DNA of 62,831 bases from a virus: positions 1-62,831 of the IMG/VR virus record IMGVR_UViG_3300000325_000003; one strand, written 5' to 3'. How positions within the stretch are numbered: position 1 is the first letter of the stretch; the number at the start of each line of letters is the position of its first letter. Shown here in pieces: positions 32,520 to 41,799 of the stretch. The notes beneath the pieces are model-generated. The model did not search any database. It had not been told where the DNA came from and saw only the letters and a program-made list of their open reading frames with translations. The position numbers and the translations under genes are program-made.

Positions 32520-34646
32520 ATGAGAGTTTTCAAGAACAAGTTCGCTAAAAAATGCCAAGTCTGCTCAGTACGAGTAGATGAGGGTCAAGGCTTCACCTAT
32601 CAGCCTAATGGTGGTGCTTATACCACCATCTGCAACTCATCTCAGTGTGTGGACGCAAGTCCTGCACAGGTGAAGGCTCTCCTCTCAGCACCCTCTGTGC
32701 GAGAGATCAACGCTCAAGGAGAGATCAAGATGCCCTATGAGGCTGAAGCTCTCCCCATCTTGCGTGGTATGCCAGGTGCGAGGTGGGATGGTGATCTGAA
32801 GTGTTGGACTGTAAGCCTCGCTCCGAAGGATCGTGAGCGTGTGATGGAAGGGGTTAAGCGTCTTAACCTCAGTTTCCCCATCGGGTTTGATGGTGTTCAG
32901 CACGACAGCACTGTCTTAGACGCTATCACTCGTGCAAAGAGTGGTGGGGCGTACACCTATCAGCTTGATGGTGTGAAGTTCCTTAGTTCTCACGAAAACT
33001 GCCTCCTCGCAGATGACATGGGCTTGGGTAAGACACTCCAAGCTCTCATGGCTATCGAAGAGGGTGGTCGAGCAATCGTAATCTGCCCTGCAACCTTGAA
33101 GCTCAATTGGGCGAACGAGGTTCGCAAATGGAGATCTGATCTCTCCCCAGTGGTCTGTAAAGGTCGCAAGGGTTTCAAACTCCCTCAAGCTAACGAGGTG
33201 GTCATCATCAACTATGACATCTTGCCTACCGAGATGACCCCTACATCTCAGTGGGGCGATGACTCTGAGAATGTGCCACAAGCGTGGCGTGATGTACTTG
33301 CAAAGACCGTCCTCATCGCTGATGAGGCACACCTCTGTAAGAGCCACAAAGCTATGCGTAGCAAGCGTACAAAGGTTTTGAGCAACCTCTGTCAGCGATC
33401 TTGGGCAATGACAGGGACTCCACTCTTGAGCAAGGGTTTTGACCTTTGGGGAGTGGTCAGCACCTTCGGAATGGGTCGCACAGTGTTTGGTGGATTCAAA
33501 GGGTTCATCAGAGACATGAACGGTTATAAGAACTATCATGGGGGGTATGAGTTCGGCACACCTAACCCATGTGTACCTGAGAAGCTCCGTAGGGTCATGC
33601 TTAGACGACTCAAGACAGAGGTACTCACAAGCCTCCCTCCTAAGACTTACCAAGATGTACTTGTCGAGGTAGGCTCAAAGCGTCTGCTCAAGATGAGTGA
33701 GAAGATGCTCAAGGCAATGAAAGAGCATGGCTCAAGCTCACTACCCGACTTTAGCGAGTTTAGTCGAATCCGAGCCGAGCTTGCAAAGTCTCGTATCTCT
33801 GCTCTTGAAGAGATGGTAGAGAGCTTTGAGGAGGCTAACGAGCCTGTGGTCGTGTTCTCAGCACATCGTGCCCCTATCGAAGCTATGGCGAAGCGTCATG
33901 GTTGGGCTGTCATCATGGGTGATACTCATCAGTCTGACCGAGAGGACGCAGTACAAGCCTTCCAAGCAGGTATGCTCAAGGGTATCGCTTGCACCATCAA
34001 GGCAGGTGGTGTCGGGATCACGCTCACCAAAGCAAGCAAGATGATCTTCTGTGATCAAGAGTGGAATCCAGCTCTTAATCTTCAAGCCGAAGACCGTATC
34101 TGTCGTATCGGTCAAACGGCACAAAACCTTCAGTACATCCGACTCGTCAGCGACTGTGCTATGGATCTCCATGTCCTTAAGCTCATCGACAAGAAGAAGG
34201 CTCTCATCAAGGCTTCGATTGAGAAGGAATGTGGAGCTTTGACCTCTACCACTAGGACTAAGGGAGTGGCGATCAAACAAGAGACTCGCTCAGAGCGTGA
34301 TGCAAGGGTAACTAAAGCTATCGCACAACAGGCTCAAAATGAGGTTCTAAGCCAAATCCCTGTGTGGACTAGTGTAATCCCCTCAAAGATCCTCAATCGT
34401 TCAGTAGACACTAATATACAAGCTCAAATCATCACTGCAAGTGAGGCTCTCGATGGAGCGTGTGATGGAGCGACTGATAAAGACGGAATGGGATTTAACA
34501 AACCCGATTCTTATGTGATGAAGAACATCAACTCAAGCGGTATGCTTCACGACCTCGACCAACAAGACCTCCTCAAGTACACATGGTCTAAGTTGATCAA
34601 ATATCGAGGGCAAATCGGTCAAGTAGCACCAAGCCTGTTCATCTGA
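32520..34646 (+). CDS. SNF2-family DNA-dependent ATPase, SMARCAL1-like
   Basis: 708 residues. An N-terminal Cys cluster (C-Q-V-C, C-N-S-S-Q-C) is followed at ~residues 75-125 by an annealing-helicase-like (HARP) segment (I-L-R-G-M-P-G-A-R-W-D, C-W-T-V-S-L). The ATPase has motif I D165-D-M-G-L-G-K-T, motif II D268-E-A-H, motif III A-M-T-G-T-P-L and the helicase C-terminal G-G-V-G-I-T-L-T, E-W-N-P-A-L-N-L-Q-A-E-D-R and C-R-I-G-Q. SNF2 proteins of this type remodel or rewind DNA at forks and R-loops rather than unwinding. By eye the gene is more GC-rich than its neighbours, suggesting separate acquisition. It precedes a GHKL ATPase on the same strand. Confidence 0.85.
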   Translation: MRVFKNKFAKKCQVCSVRVDEGQGFTYQPNGGAYTTICNSSQCVDASPAQVKALLSAPSVREINAQGEIKMPYEAEALPILRGMPGARWDGDLKCWTVSLAPKDRERVMEGVKRLNLSFPIGFDGVQHDSTVLDAITRAKSGGAYTYQLDGVKFLSSHENCLLADDMGLGKTLQALMAIEEGGRAIVICPATLKLNWANEVRKWRSDLSPVVCKGRKGFKLPQANEVVIINYDILPTEMTPTSQWGDDSENVPQAWRDVLAKTVLIADEAHLCKSHKAMRSKRTKVLSNLCQRSWAMTGTPLLSKGFDLWGVVSTFGMGRTVFGGFKGFIRDMNGYKNYHGGYEFGTPNPCVPEKLRRVMLRRLKTEVLTSLPPKTYQDVLVEVGSKRLLKMSEKMLKAMKEHGSSSLPDFSEFSRIRAELAKSRISALEEMVESFEEANEPVVVFSAHRAPIEAMAKRHGWAVIMGDTHQSDREDAVQAFQAGMLKGIACTIKAGGVGITLTKASKMIFCDQEWNPALNLQAEDRICRIGQTAQNLQYIRLVSDCAMDLHVLKLIDKKKALIKASIEKECGALTSTTRTKGVAIKQETRSERDARVTKAIAQQAQNEVLSQIPVWTSVIPSKILNRSVDTNIQAQIITASEALDGACDGATDKDGMGFNKPDSYVMKNINSSGMLHDLDQQDLLKYTWSKLIKYRGQIGQVAPSLFI

Positions 34647-34729
34647 AAGGAGAGCAAGAATGGATTTATAATAGCGTATTCATATAAGTATTAACACAAC
34701 AACAAAACACTCTATAAGGAGAATCACAA

Positions 34730-36691
34730 ATGCCACACTCACCATTAACAGACAAAAACCCCACTCATTACTTGAAAAGGTTCGGGCGTGATGTCCATCC
34801 TTCTCAACACTTAAGAGAATTGGTACAAAACGCTATCGAGTCAGAAGCGACTAAGATTGACATCCTAAATGAACCCACATTAGCGAAAAAAGACATCCTC
34901 AAACTTTGTGTTCGAGATAACGGTGCGGGTATGACCGCAAGCGAGATGTACAAATACCTTGGTTCGATGAACTCAAGTTCTAAGTCATCGAACTCAGACC
35001 CACACGAAAACTATGGGATTGGAGCTAAAGTTACAACTGCCCATAACAATCCTTATGGTGTGGTTTTTATGTCATGGACAAAGGGTAATCCTGTGGGGAA
35101 CTTGGTCTGGCTTTCACTTGAAAATGATCGCTTTGGAATGAAGTCATTCCCTATCACAGATGAGTTTGAAGATGAAGATGGAGAGGTGTTCACTGAGACC
35201 TCAGACATTGTTTCTTACATTGACGGTAAAGCCACGAATGTAATCCCACTCCACCATGAAGACTATGGAGACTTTACTGTGGATGGAGTAAACTGGAATA
35301 AACATAAACCCAGATGTGGGCATGGTTCTGTCGTGGTTCTTATGGGTAAAAGTCTTGAGGACAACTCTTGGACTGATACTGAAGGTAAACTTTATTCTGC
35401 TAGGGGTGTTTCTCATTATCTCAATCAGAGATACGCATATATCCCCAAAGACACAAAGATTAAAGTGCTAAGAGGCAAGGGTAAATTACAATTACGGGTA
35501 GAGGGTCTACTAGCGACTTTTAGAGCAAAAGGATTCCTAAAAAGCCAATCGTTCGTTGAATGTCCAGATGGATTCAAAGTGGAAGTATTGATCACCGAAA
35601 AGCATTCTACTTGGAGAGAAAAACAAGGCAAAGAGTCTCGCAAACAGTTTGGAGGAAGCTCTCCATTACTCAGTTTCTTTGAAGTCAAAGACATTGAAAA
35701 GGGTTTTGTAGCTGTTCAATACAAGAGTGAAAAGACTACCGAACTTTATAATATACAGAGGGGGATTAATACTGCTAGGGATTGGGGCTTGAGTTGTGAA
35801 TCAGTGATCCCAAATGTGAAGTTAATCGTACACCCTCCACAGTTAGATGATACTAATCAAACTAAGGGAGTCTACCCGAATGAAGGTAGAGATCAGCTCT
35901 TGTGGCGAGACTATGGGAGTTTAAAGGGGTCGGGTCGTAAACTTGATCTTAGTAAAGTAAGAGAACACTTTATTAATAATATGCCCCAAGAGTTGAGATC
36001 CTTGATCGACAATGCCTATGAAGGTTATCAAGGCAAGCAACTTGATATCACAAAGATCTTAAATCGCTGGAAAAGCATCTTTAAATCGAGAAATAATTTG
36101 GATGCTGTTATAGAGTCTCATGCTAAGGGAGATATTAACTTCGACCCCACAGGTATGGGGGGTACTAAAGAGTACGACAAAAAAGAGGTTGGAGACTCTA
36201 AAGGGGGGGTGCGTAAAGGACTTGAGAGCGGAGGACATGGGCATACGGGGGATGAAGAGAATAAAAAAGGCAAGGTTAAAGGTAGGAAAAGAAAGACAAA
36301 GAAGCAAAAAGACATCATTATCAGGTGGGAAACTAAAAGAGACATTGGATTTGATAGTACCAAGACAGAAGAAAAGTTCCTCTTCTTTGCAGTGGAAGAC
36401 ACTGACAGGATCGTGGTAACTGGAAACCCAAACCATGACCTTATTAAAGAGGTACTAGCTTTCTTTGTGGTCGAGAATAAAAAAGTACCAAAAGTCTTCA
36501 TCCATGAGACAATAAAAGAGGTATATGAGGGTGAACTTCAATCTTACATCTTACACCTTCTTAACTTCAATAAGAAGAAAGGCTCTTCTGTCACCCCTTA
36601 TCTCACCCACGAGACATTACAATCTAAGTTTATGGGGTGTCATATGCTATGGGGGAAAATTTCAAGGAAGATCAACAATAGGTTTAGATGA
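34730..36691 (+). CDS. GHKL (Bergerat-fold) ATPase, MutL/MORC/Hsp90-like
   Basis: 653 residues. The N-box Q33-N34-A-I-E-S, G1 box R-D63-N-G-A-G-M and G2 box E-N-Y-G-I-G-A-K (about 93-100) define a GHKL ATPase domain. S-S-S-K-S-S-N-S between them forms the ATP lid. Residues ~330-400 contain W-R-D-Y-G-S-L; a Lys/Gly-rich linker near 500-530 (K-V-K-G-R-K-R-K-T-K-K-Q-K) is followed by a C-terminal domain ending R-K-I-N-N-R-F-R. No gyrase, topoisomerase or histidine-kinase motifs follow. MORC-like GHKL proteins are known to occur next to SNF2 ATPases in bacterial conflict and modification systems. Coupled in orientation to the SNF2 gene, 84 bases downstream. Confidence 0.75.
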   Translation: MPHSPLTDKNPTHYLKRFGRDVHPSQHLRELVQNAIESEATKIDILNEPTLAKKDILKLCVRDNGAGMTASEMYKYLGSMNSSSKSSNSDPHENYGIGAKVTTAHNNPYGVVFMSWTKGNPVGNLVWLSLENDRFGMKSFPITDEFEDEDGEVFTETSDIVSYIDGKATNVIPLHHEDYGDFTVDGVNWNKHKPRCGHGSVVVLMGKSLEDNSWTDTEGKLYSARGVSHYLNQRYAYIPKDTKIKVLRGKGKLQLRVEGLLATFRAKGFLKSQSFVECPDGFKVEVLITEKHSTWREKQGKESRKQFGGSSPLLSFFEVKDIEKGFVAVQYKSEKTTELYNIQRGINTARDWGLSCESVIPNVKLIVHPPQLDDTNQTKGVYPNEGRDQLLWRDYGSLKGSGRKLDLSKVREHFINNMPQELRSLIDNAYEGYQGKQLDITKILNRWKSIFKSRNNLDAVIESHAKGDINFDPTGMGGTKEYDKKEVGDSKGGVRKGLESGGHGHTGDEENKKGKVKGRKRKTKKQKDIIIRWETKRDIGFDSTKTEEKFLFFAVEDTDRIVVTGNPNHDLIKEVLAFFVVENKKVPKVFIHETIKEVYEGELQSYILHLLNFNKKKGSSVTPYLTHETLQSKFMGCHMLWGKISRKINNRFR

Positions 36692-39100
36692 TTAACTGCA
36701 CTTCCCATAACCACAATCGGTACATGAAACACACCCGTCTTGATAGATCAACGAGTCGTTTCCACAGTCATCACATCTTTTATCACTGGGTACTTCTCCG
36801 TTCTCTATATACCCTTTCAAGATACGAGCAATGCACTTACTGAAGCTGAACATATCGCTGTTTCGATCTTTCAAGAGTTGCTCGACCATAAACTTAGCTT
36901 TTGCTCCATGTCTCAAACCTAATGAGATCATACGAGCAAAGGCTAAGTTATTTGGGTTATTGAAGACTGAGACTACATCCTTTATGACTAGCCCTTCATC
37001 TCCAATATGCAGATCATACTTACCGTTTTGAGTTTTGAACTGACGCTTAGAGATTTTCCCTGTGGTGTACTTCTTAGGGATCTCTATCAAACTCGCTTTC
37101 CCCCCAAATATCTCATATGGTTTATCTTCAAGCAACCCGACTAAAATGATCCATTTCTCACTTTGAATCTGAGAGTAATGAATATCACACTCAAGTAGAG
37201 CAGGTCGTTTTGGAGCTTGGTTTTGTGGGAAAGTTTCTTTTTCTTTCTTTGTCACCAAGACACCAGATCTTGAACCATCAACATAAACAGTGACCCCTTT
37301 TAACTTTAGTCTCCAAGATTTCAAGTATATTTCACTGACCGTTTCCTCTGTCGTGTCTGAGGGGAGATTTATTGTGGATGAGATAGCATGGTCAATATGC
37401 TGTTGAATGGTTGCCTGGATCTCTACTCTTTTTTCCCATTTGATATTCTGACTTTCAGTGAAGAAATCTGGTAATGGTTGATCTGGATTTAATGTTTTCC
37501 ACTCTAAGATGTTGTGGTGGAACACTTCGTACTCATCCCAAACATCACCGACATCATCTACAAAACTTTTTTCAGTTTTGTTCTTCTCTTCAATCTTCCT
37601 TCTTCGCACATAAGAATTACGAAAGACGGGTTCTAATCCAGAACTTGTCTGAGACATTAGAGAAACACTACCTGTTGGAGCGTTAGTCAAGATGCTGATG
37701 TTTCTTCGCCCATGCAGTTTGATCCCATCTTGGATTTCTTGAGGAAGAGACTTTATGAAGAGGTTGTCTTTTTCTAAGTCATAATTGAAAGCTGGGAACG
37801 CACCTCGTTCTTGAGCTAGGTTTATGCTCTCTTTATACGCTTCACATTTAAGAGTCTTGTAGATCTCATCTGTTATTTTTAAAGCCTCATCACTATCATA
37901 GGGAAGATTAAGCCTAGCGAGTGCGTCAGCTAATCCATGAGTTCCTAATCCTGTGCGTCTACCATTTTCACAAGCAGTCAGTAGCTTTCCCCATAGGCTC
38001 TTTTCATCTTCGGTGTCTGATATTTGAATCAGGTTAGAGAGCTTTTCTAATTCTAACTCTACAAGATCATCGGAGAGTCTCATCGCACTTTGTACCGTTT
38101 TTGAGAAGTCCTCAAAGTTAAAAGCGGGATACTCTTCAAACGCATTTAGCACAAAGTGTTTCAGGTTGATGGAAATCAACCTACAAGAGTCATAAGCGGA
38201 CAAGGGGATTTCGGCACAAGGATTTGTGCATATCGTTTTGAACTCTGGATATGCATTTGCAGGTAGGTAGTTTAAAATGTTATCCCACATCAAGAGTCCA
38301 GGTTCTGCTGTAGTTTTAGCCGAACGAACAATTGTTTCCCATAGATCCTTCGCAGAAATCGTCTTTGTATGTGTTGGGGATTCACTCTCCACAGGATACT
38401 GGAGTGTGAAATCTGAATCAGACTCCACGGCCTTCATGAACTCATCATTGATCCTGATGCTAATGTTAGCACCTGTCACTTTTGTGAGGTCATTCTTCAT
38501 TGTGGTGAAGTTTTCGATGTCGGGGTGTCTGATGTCCATAGAGAGCATCAAAGCTCCTCTTCGACCATTCTGACCAACCATGCGACAGACATGACTGTAG
38601 AAGTCGGCAAAGCTCCAAGCACCAGTAGTTGTACCCGCTGAATTTGAAACTTTAGAACCAGAGGGTCTTAATGAACTCAAATCGAGTCCAACACCACACC
38701 TTCTTTTAAAGAGGTTAGCGAGATCTCGCCCTGCATTCATGATGCTACTCATGTCATCACTTGGAGACTCCACAACCACACAATTTGAGAGAGAGGTATT
38801 TATTTGGTTGTTACCGATCCCCATCATAGGAGATCCTTGAGGTACGATCTTCTTAAAATCTTTTAACAAGTCATAGATGTCTTCCTCACTCATTTGTCCA
38901 TCATTGGAAAACTTTGATTCGATCCTCGCAAATTCTGCACTTAATCTCTGGTGCATTTGATCTGGAGTTACCTCTAAGAACTCCCCATGCTTATTCTTCA
39001 ACGCATACTTTGAAACCCAGACCTGACTTGCCAAAGAATCCCCGTTAAAGTACCTTAATGATTCTTCGGACACCTTACTTAAAGAATACTCACCATTCAT
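36692..39100 (-). CDS. nrdJ: Class II (adenosylcobalamin-dependent) ribonucleotide reductase NrdJ
   Basis: About 802 residues from the ATG at 39100, which has AAAGG ten bases upstream (the in-frame ATG at 39109 overlaps it). The key residues are C107 (S-L-S-N-C-V-V), the N-P-C-A-E-I-P-L site (N293, C295, E297), and the C-terminal redox Cys cluster (C-D-D-C-G-N, C-V-S-C-T-D-C-G-Y-G-K-C-S). This is the pattern of B12-dependent RNR, which reduces nucleotides to dNTPs without oxygen. Length is typical. It implies that the host or environment supplies cobalamin. It ends one base after the convergent GHKL gene. Confidence 0.93.
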   Translation of the reverse strand: MNGEYSLSKVSEESLRYFNGDSLASQVWVSKYALKNKHGEFLEVTPDQMHQRLSAEFARIESKFSNDGQMSEEDIYDLLKDFKKIVPQGSPMMGIGNNQINTSLSNCVVVESPSDDMSSIMNAGRDLANLFKRRCGVGLDLSSLRPSGSKVSNSAGTTTGAWSFADFYSHVCRMVGQNGRRGALMLSMDIRHPDIENFTTMKNDLTKVTGANISIRINDEFMKAVESDSDFTLQYPVESESPTHTKTISAKDLWETIVRSAKTTAEPGLLMWDNILNYLPANAYPEFKTICTNPCAEIPLSAYDSCRLISINLKHFVLNAFEEYPAFNFEDFSKTVQSAMRLSDDLVELELEKLSNLIQISDTEDEKSLWGKLLTACENGRRTGLGTHGLADALARLNLPYDSDEALKITDEIYKTLKCEAYKESINLAQERGAFPAFNYDLEKDNLFIKSLPQEIQDGIKLHGRRNISILTNAPTGSVSLMSQTSSGLEPVFRNSYVRRRKIEEKNKTEKSFVDDVGDVWDEYEVFHHNILEWKTLNPDQPLPDFFTESQNIKWEKRVEIQATIQQHIDHAISSTINLPSDTTEETVSEIYLKSWRLKLKGVTVYVDGSRSGVLVTKKEKETFPQNQAPKRPALLECDIHYSQIQSEKWIILVGLLEDKPYEIFGGKASLIEIPKKYTTGKISKRQFKTQNGKYDLHIGDEGLVIKDVVSVFNNPNNLAFARMISLGLRHGAKAKFMVEQLLKDRNSDMFSFSKCIARILKGYIENGEVPSDKRCDDCGNDSLIYQDGCVSCTDCGYGKCS

Positions 39101-39212
39101 TATCCACATACCTTTCGATGTTTAGAAACTTAGTTCAAAAATAAGTTTGTTGAACCCCCCACCTTAAAAAGTACCAACCAAAGGAGGGTTTCAAAGAGGG
39201 TGTATTTATTAA

Positions 39213-40148
39213 CTATAAAATACCAAGCACTCCGACTTTAAATTTCAACCAGGAACTCCTACCACCAGAAACCACATTGTTTTCGCACTCATAAAGCACA
39301 TTTAGAAGTCTTCTCAGATTAACAACCCCCCCAAAAGTATAAATCTTGGGTGTCATAAAGTTTTTTATGGCATAAGGATTTTTCCCTAAATCTTCTGCGA
39401 TATGATCCAAAGACATCTTTGCTTCCACTCGCAGACCTACCTCAAGTAGGTTGATACAGTTCGACAATAAGATCCCATTACAGACTGCCATCGTTTGATC
39501 TGTCTTGGACGAACGCTCTATCTTTTCACAAACCTTGATGAACGCTTTATGATTCCTCTCCATGATCGCATTTGAAAGATCAATAAAGCTCGCTTCTGTT
39601 AAGTCAGAAATCAAGTTCATTACAATGTTGGGAGTGATCTCTTCTTCTTCCCCCACTGCATAAACATATTTGACGACTTCCCATCGTAAAGCACCAAGAT
39701 CAATCCCTACACGATTAACAATTGCACGACACAACACAGGGTCGATCTTCTTCGCATACTTTCCAACATACTTATGCAACCAATCACTCGCCCATTCTTT
39801 TTTCTGATCCTCATATTGAGGTTCGTCTAGTTTACGATTCAGATAACCTTCTAAGGCTTTCGGTAAACGATCATTCGTGTGAACTACTAAGACCTCACTA
39901 CCACTCCTCGATTTGAGGTGCTGTTCTAACTTCTTGTTCTTTGTTGGATTGGTCAACACCACAAAGATCGGGTCGGTATCAAATAAACCAGATTCAAAAG
40001 ATGATGTAAGATCATCTGTCTTAGCGTCTACCTCACGAACATCATATCCATTAGCCCGATACTCAAGGGTGATGTCTCTAGCTGTCAACTCAATCCACTG
40101 TTTTGATGACCCATATAAGACCATCACATTCTCATCATTCCCTCTCAT
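39213..40148 (-). CDS. DNA polymerase III delta subunit-like clamp-loader protein
   Basis: 311 residues. Starts with M-V-L-Y-G-S-S-K-Q-W-I-E-L-T, a degenerate Walker-like loop as in HolA (which does not bind ATP). The middle has Y-A-K-K-I-D-P-V-L-C-R-A-I-V-N-R and D-L-G-A-L-R-W-E-V-V-K-Y, matching the conserved helical lid of delta subunits. The C-terminal helical collar follows. It overlaps the delta'-like gene by one base (40148), so the two proteins are translated as a pair. Together they could form a minimal clamp loader for the phage or hijack the host gamma complex. Confidence 0.7.
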   Translation of the reverse strand: MRGNDENVMVLYGSSKQWIELTARDITLEYRANGYDVREVDAKTDDLTSSFESGLFDTDPIFVVLTNPTKNKKLEQHLKSRSGSEVLVVHTNDRLPKALEGYLNRKLDEPQYEDQKKEWASDWLHKYVGKYAKKIDPVLCRAIVNRVGIDLGALRWEVVKYVYAVGEEEEITPNIVMNLISDLTEASFIDLSNAIMERNHKAFIKVCEKIERSSKTDQTMAVCNGILLSNCINLLEVGLRVEAKMSLDHIAEDLGKNPYAIKNFMTPKIYTFGGVVNLRRLLNVLYECENNVVSGGRSSWLKFKVGVLGIL

Positions 40149-40729
40149 TATTTAACCCCCAAGAAATAACCATATACGCACACTTTGCGTATATGAGGTC
40201 GTTTAAGGACTGCTTTAAGTTCATCGTCATAACGCTCTACCAACCCCTCATCAACCAACACATCCACATATGCTTCAAGAAAAGCTCTATGTTGCCCCTT
40301 TTCGATCTTTTTAAGACAATCAGATACTAGGACAAGGTTTTCATCTAAAGTAGCCTTAGAGAGCGTTTTAGCGTCCTCATAAAGTGGGTGTTGAGGTTGA
40401 GGCTGATAATGAAACCTCTCCCCACATCTTGAACGAATGGTTTCGGGTACAGAACCATAGTCTCTAGCCCATAAGATCAGTTCGGGGGCTGAGGGGTAGG
40501 GTTCTTCAATCCTCTTAAGTAAGATATCTAAGGTTTGAGGATTCGCTTCGTCAAGAGGACCTGCTACTAAGAGAGGATTATCATGAGGCCAAACTTGAGA
40601 GTACATCTCCACAAGCTCTTTAACAGCGTCAGTCTTTAAGTCTTGATAGGGAGGTTTGATGAGGGTTTTCCCCTCCATGAGGTCAGATAAAGCCCTCTCT
40701 ACTCCCGATCCATGATGTATAAACAGCAT
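40148..40729 (-). CDS. Clamp-loader delta'-like protein (truncated AAA domain)
   Basis: 193 residues. The segment L-L-K-R-I-E-E-P-Y-P-S-A-P-E-L-I-L-W followed by T-I-R-S-R-C-G matches the sensor-1 region and SRC motif of delta'/DnaX/RFC subunits. The Walker A and B parts are shortened or missing (H-H-G-S-G-V-E-R-A at the N-terminus), so ATPase activity is unlikely. A helical C-terminus replaces the collar domain. It lies upstream of and coupled to the delta-like gene. The AAAGGAGA site precedes the ATG. The divergent control region to 40795 carries a possible promoter-like TCTTATATGAAACTTACG. Confidence 0.7.
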   Translation of the reverse strand: MLFIHHGSGVERALSDLMEGKTLIKPPYQDLKTDAVKELVEMYSQVWPHDNPLLVAGPLDEANPQTLDILLKRIEEPYPSAPELILWARDYGSVPETIRSRCGERFHYQPQPQHPLYEDAKTLSKATLDENLVLVSDCLKKIEKGQHRAFLEAYVDVLVDEGLVERYDDELKAVLKRPHIRKVCVYGYFLGVK

Positions 40730-40794
40730 ATAGTCTCCTTTCTTTTACTCTTATAGGTTTTACCCTTTACATCAACTCGTAAGTTTCATATAAG

Positions 40795-41425
40795 AGTGAT
40801 CGTGTCATCCCTTTGGGGAGTTGTCTCTAGTCCTCTTAAGTGAGATCAAGACAGGAGATGGATAACAACCATTAGGTGGGATAGTCTACTTGTAGTACGC
40901 ACCTAACGACACAAGATTAACTGTTCATACGCCGTGGCTTACATATATCCCTAACCTCTTAGTCGAGATTGGGTATGCTCCAGGGGAGAAGATCTGACTT
41001 AATACACTTGTTAAGTTTCATTCTAGGAATACCTCAACTAGATCAGATTAGTCTCTTGCCCGTAACTTACATTAGATACTCTTTAGAGTAGATAAACTCT
41101 TAGAGGAGTATACTCTAAGAGTTAGTAAGATACGAAGTATCGCTAGAGTTAAAAATAATACTAAGAAAAAAACTACAACAACTTTAACTGTTACAAGTTC
41201 AAGTTCTACATCTACGAATATAGCTTCAGCTAATATGAGTTCTTCTACTATATGTCCTATAACATCTTAACCTACATCTTCTACATCTTCGATTCTTCCA
41301 GATGTATGTCTTTTAAAGACACCTTATCAGTAAGGATAAGGTATCAAAAGATAGTATTTCCTCTTAGTAAACAGAGGAAATACGATATAATCTCTCTAAG
41401 ATACTAAGAGAGAGATTAATAGAAA
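40795..41425 (+). ncRNA. Large hairpin-rich non-coding region, candidate ornate RNA
   Basis: A ~630-base stretch with no coding frame and dense inverted repeats: TTAGGTG/CACCTAA at 40872 and 40910 enclosing a nested GTCTAC/GTAG-T-AC stem; TACTCT-TT-AGAGTA at 41077-41090; ACTCTTAGAG/CTCTAAGAGT at 41096 and 41113; GATAC/GTATC at 41129; ACCTTATC/GATAAGGT at 41321 and 41335; GTATTTCCTCT/AGAGGAAATAC at 41354 and 41373; AATCTCTCT/AGAGAGATT at 41389 and 41409. Many independent perfect stems in one region point to a structured RNA. Size and setting recall the ROOL/GOLLD class of giant phage RNAs, but I cannot verify the class. The strand is most likely plus, since a CATATAAGAG promoter-like sequence lies at 40791; the opposite strand is not excluded. 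Confidence 0.5.
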
Positions 41426-41427
41426 AA

Positions 41428-41751
41428 ATGAAATTAATAGAAATCAACCTATCTGGAACAAAGGAAGAAAAGGTAAAGAGTTTATGTGAAGCTCTTAGCA
41501 GGAGGTTCTCAGGTTGTACTCTCTACAGGACTATCGGTTATTGGAGTGATGAGGGTTATCTGTTTAAGGAATCTTATGAGGGTATCAAAGAGGAACAGGG
41601 GTATGGGATAAAGGTCTTAATAGAAGAAGATCTTGATCAAGTGGAAAAGATCATAAGAACCTACTTATCGGAAACAGAAATAAACTGGGTTCAAGTAGTC
41701 TCTTATAGGGTAGATATTCATCATGTAAACTTGGGGAGTTTAAGGGGGTAG
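41428..41751 (+). CDS. Small acidic protein, unknown
   Basis: 107 residues. A compact alpha/beta protein (S-L-C-E-A-L-S-R-R-F-S, Y-R-T-I-G-Y-W-S-D-E-G-Y, L-S-E-T-E-I-N-W-V-Q). The ribosome site is weak (GAGAGATTAATAG). The W-S-D-E-G-Y phrase is reminiscent of the W-S-x-x-G-I phrase of the small paralogue family at 59.8-60.7 kb but the rest does not match. It follows the hairpin-rich region directly, so its translation could be controlled by the RNA. Function unknown. Confidence 0.45.
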   Translation: MKLIEINLSGTKEEKVKSLCEALSRRFSGCTLYRTIGYWSDEGYLFKESYEGIKEEQGYGIKVLIEEDLDQVEKIIRTYLSETEINWVQVVSYRVDIHHVNLGSLRG

Positions 41752-41799
41752 TTCATATAAAGGTAAGTGAACTACCGACCTAAAAGGAGACTCACCCTT

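Noticed and set aside
32916-33653. 245-residue minus-strand frame inside the SNF2 gene
   Set aside because: Antisense to a strongly supported ATPase, with no ribosome site and no recognisable domain.
34730-36691. GHKL protein as gyrase B or histidine kinase
   Set aside because: No TOPRIM, transducer or histidine phosphorylation motif follows the ATPase domain.
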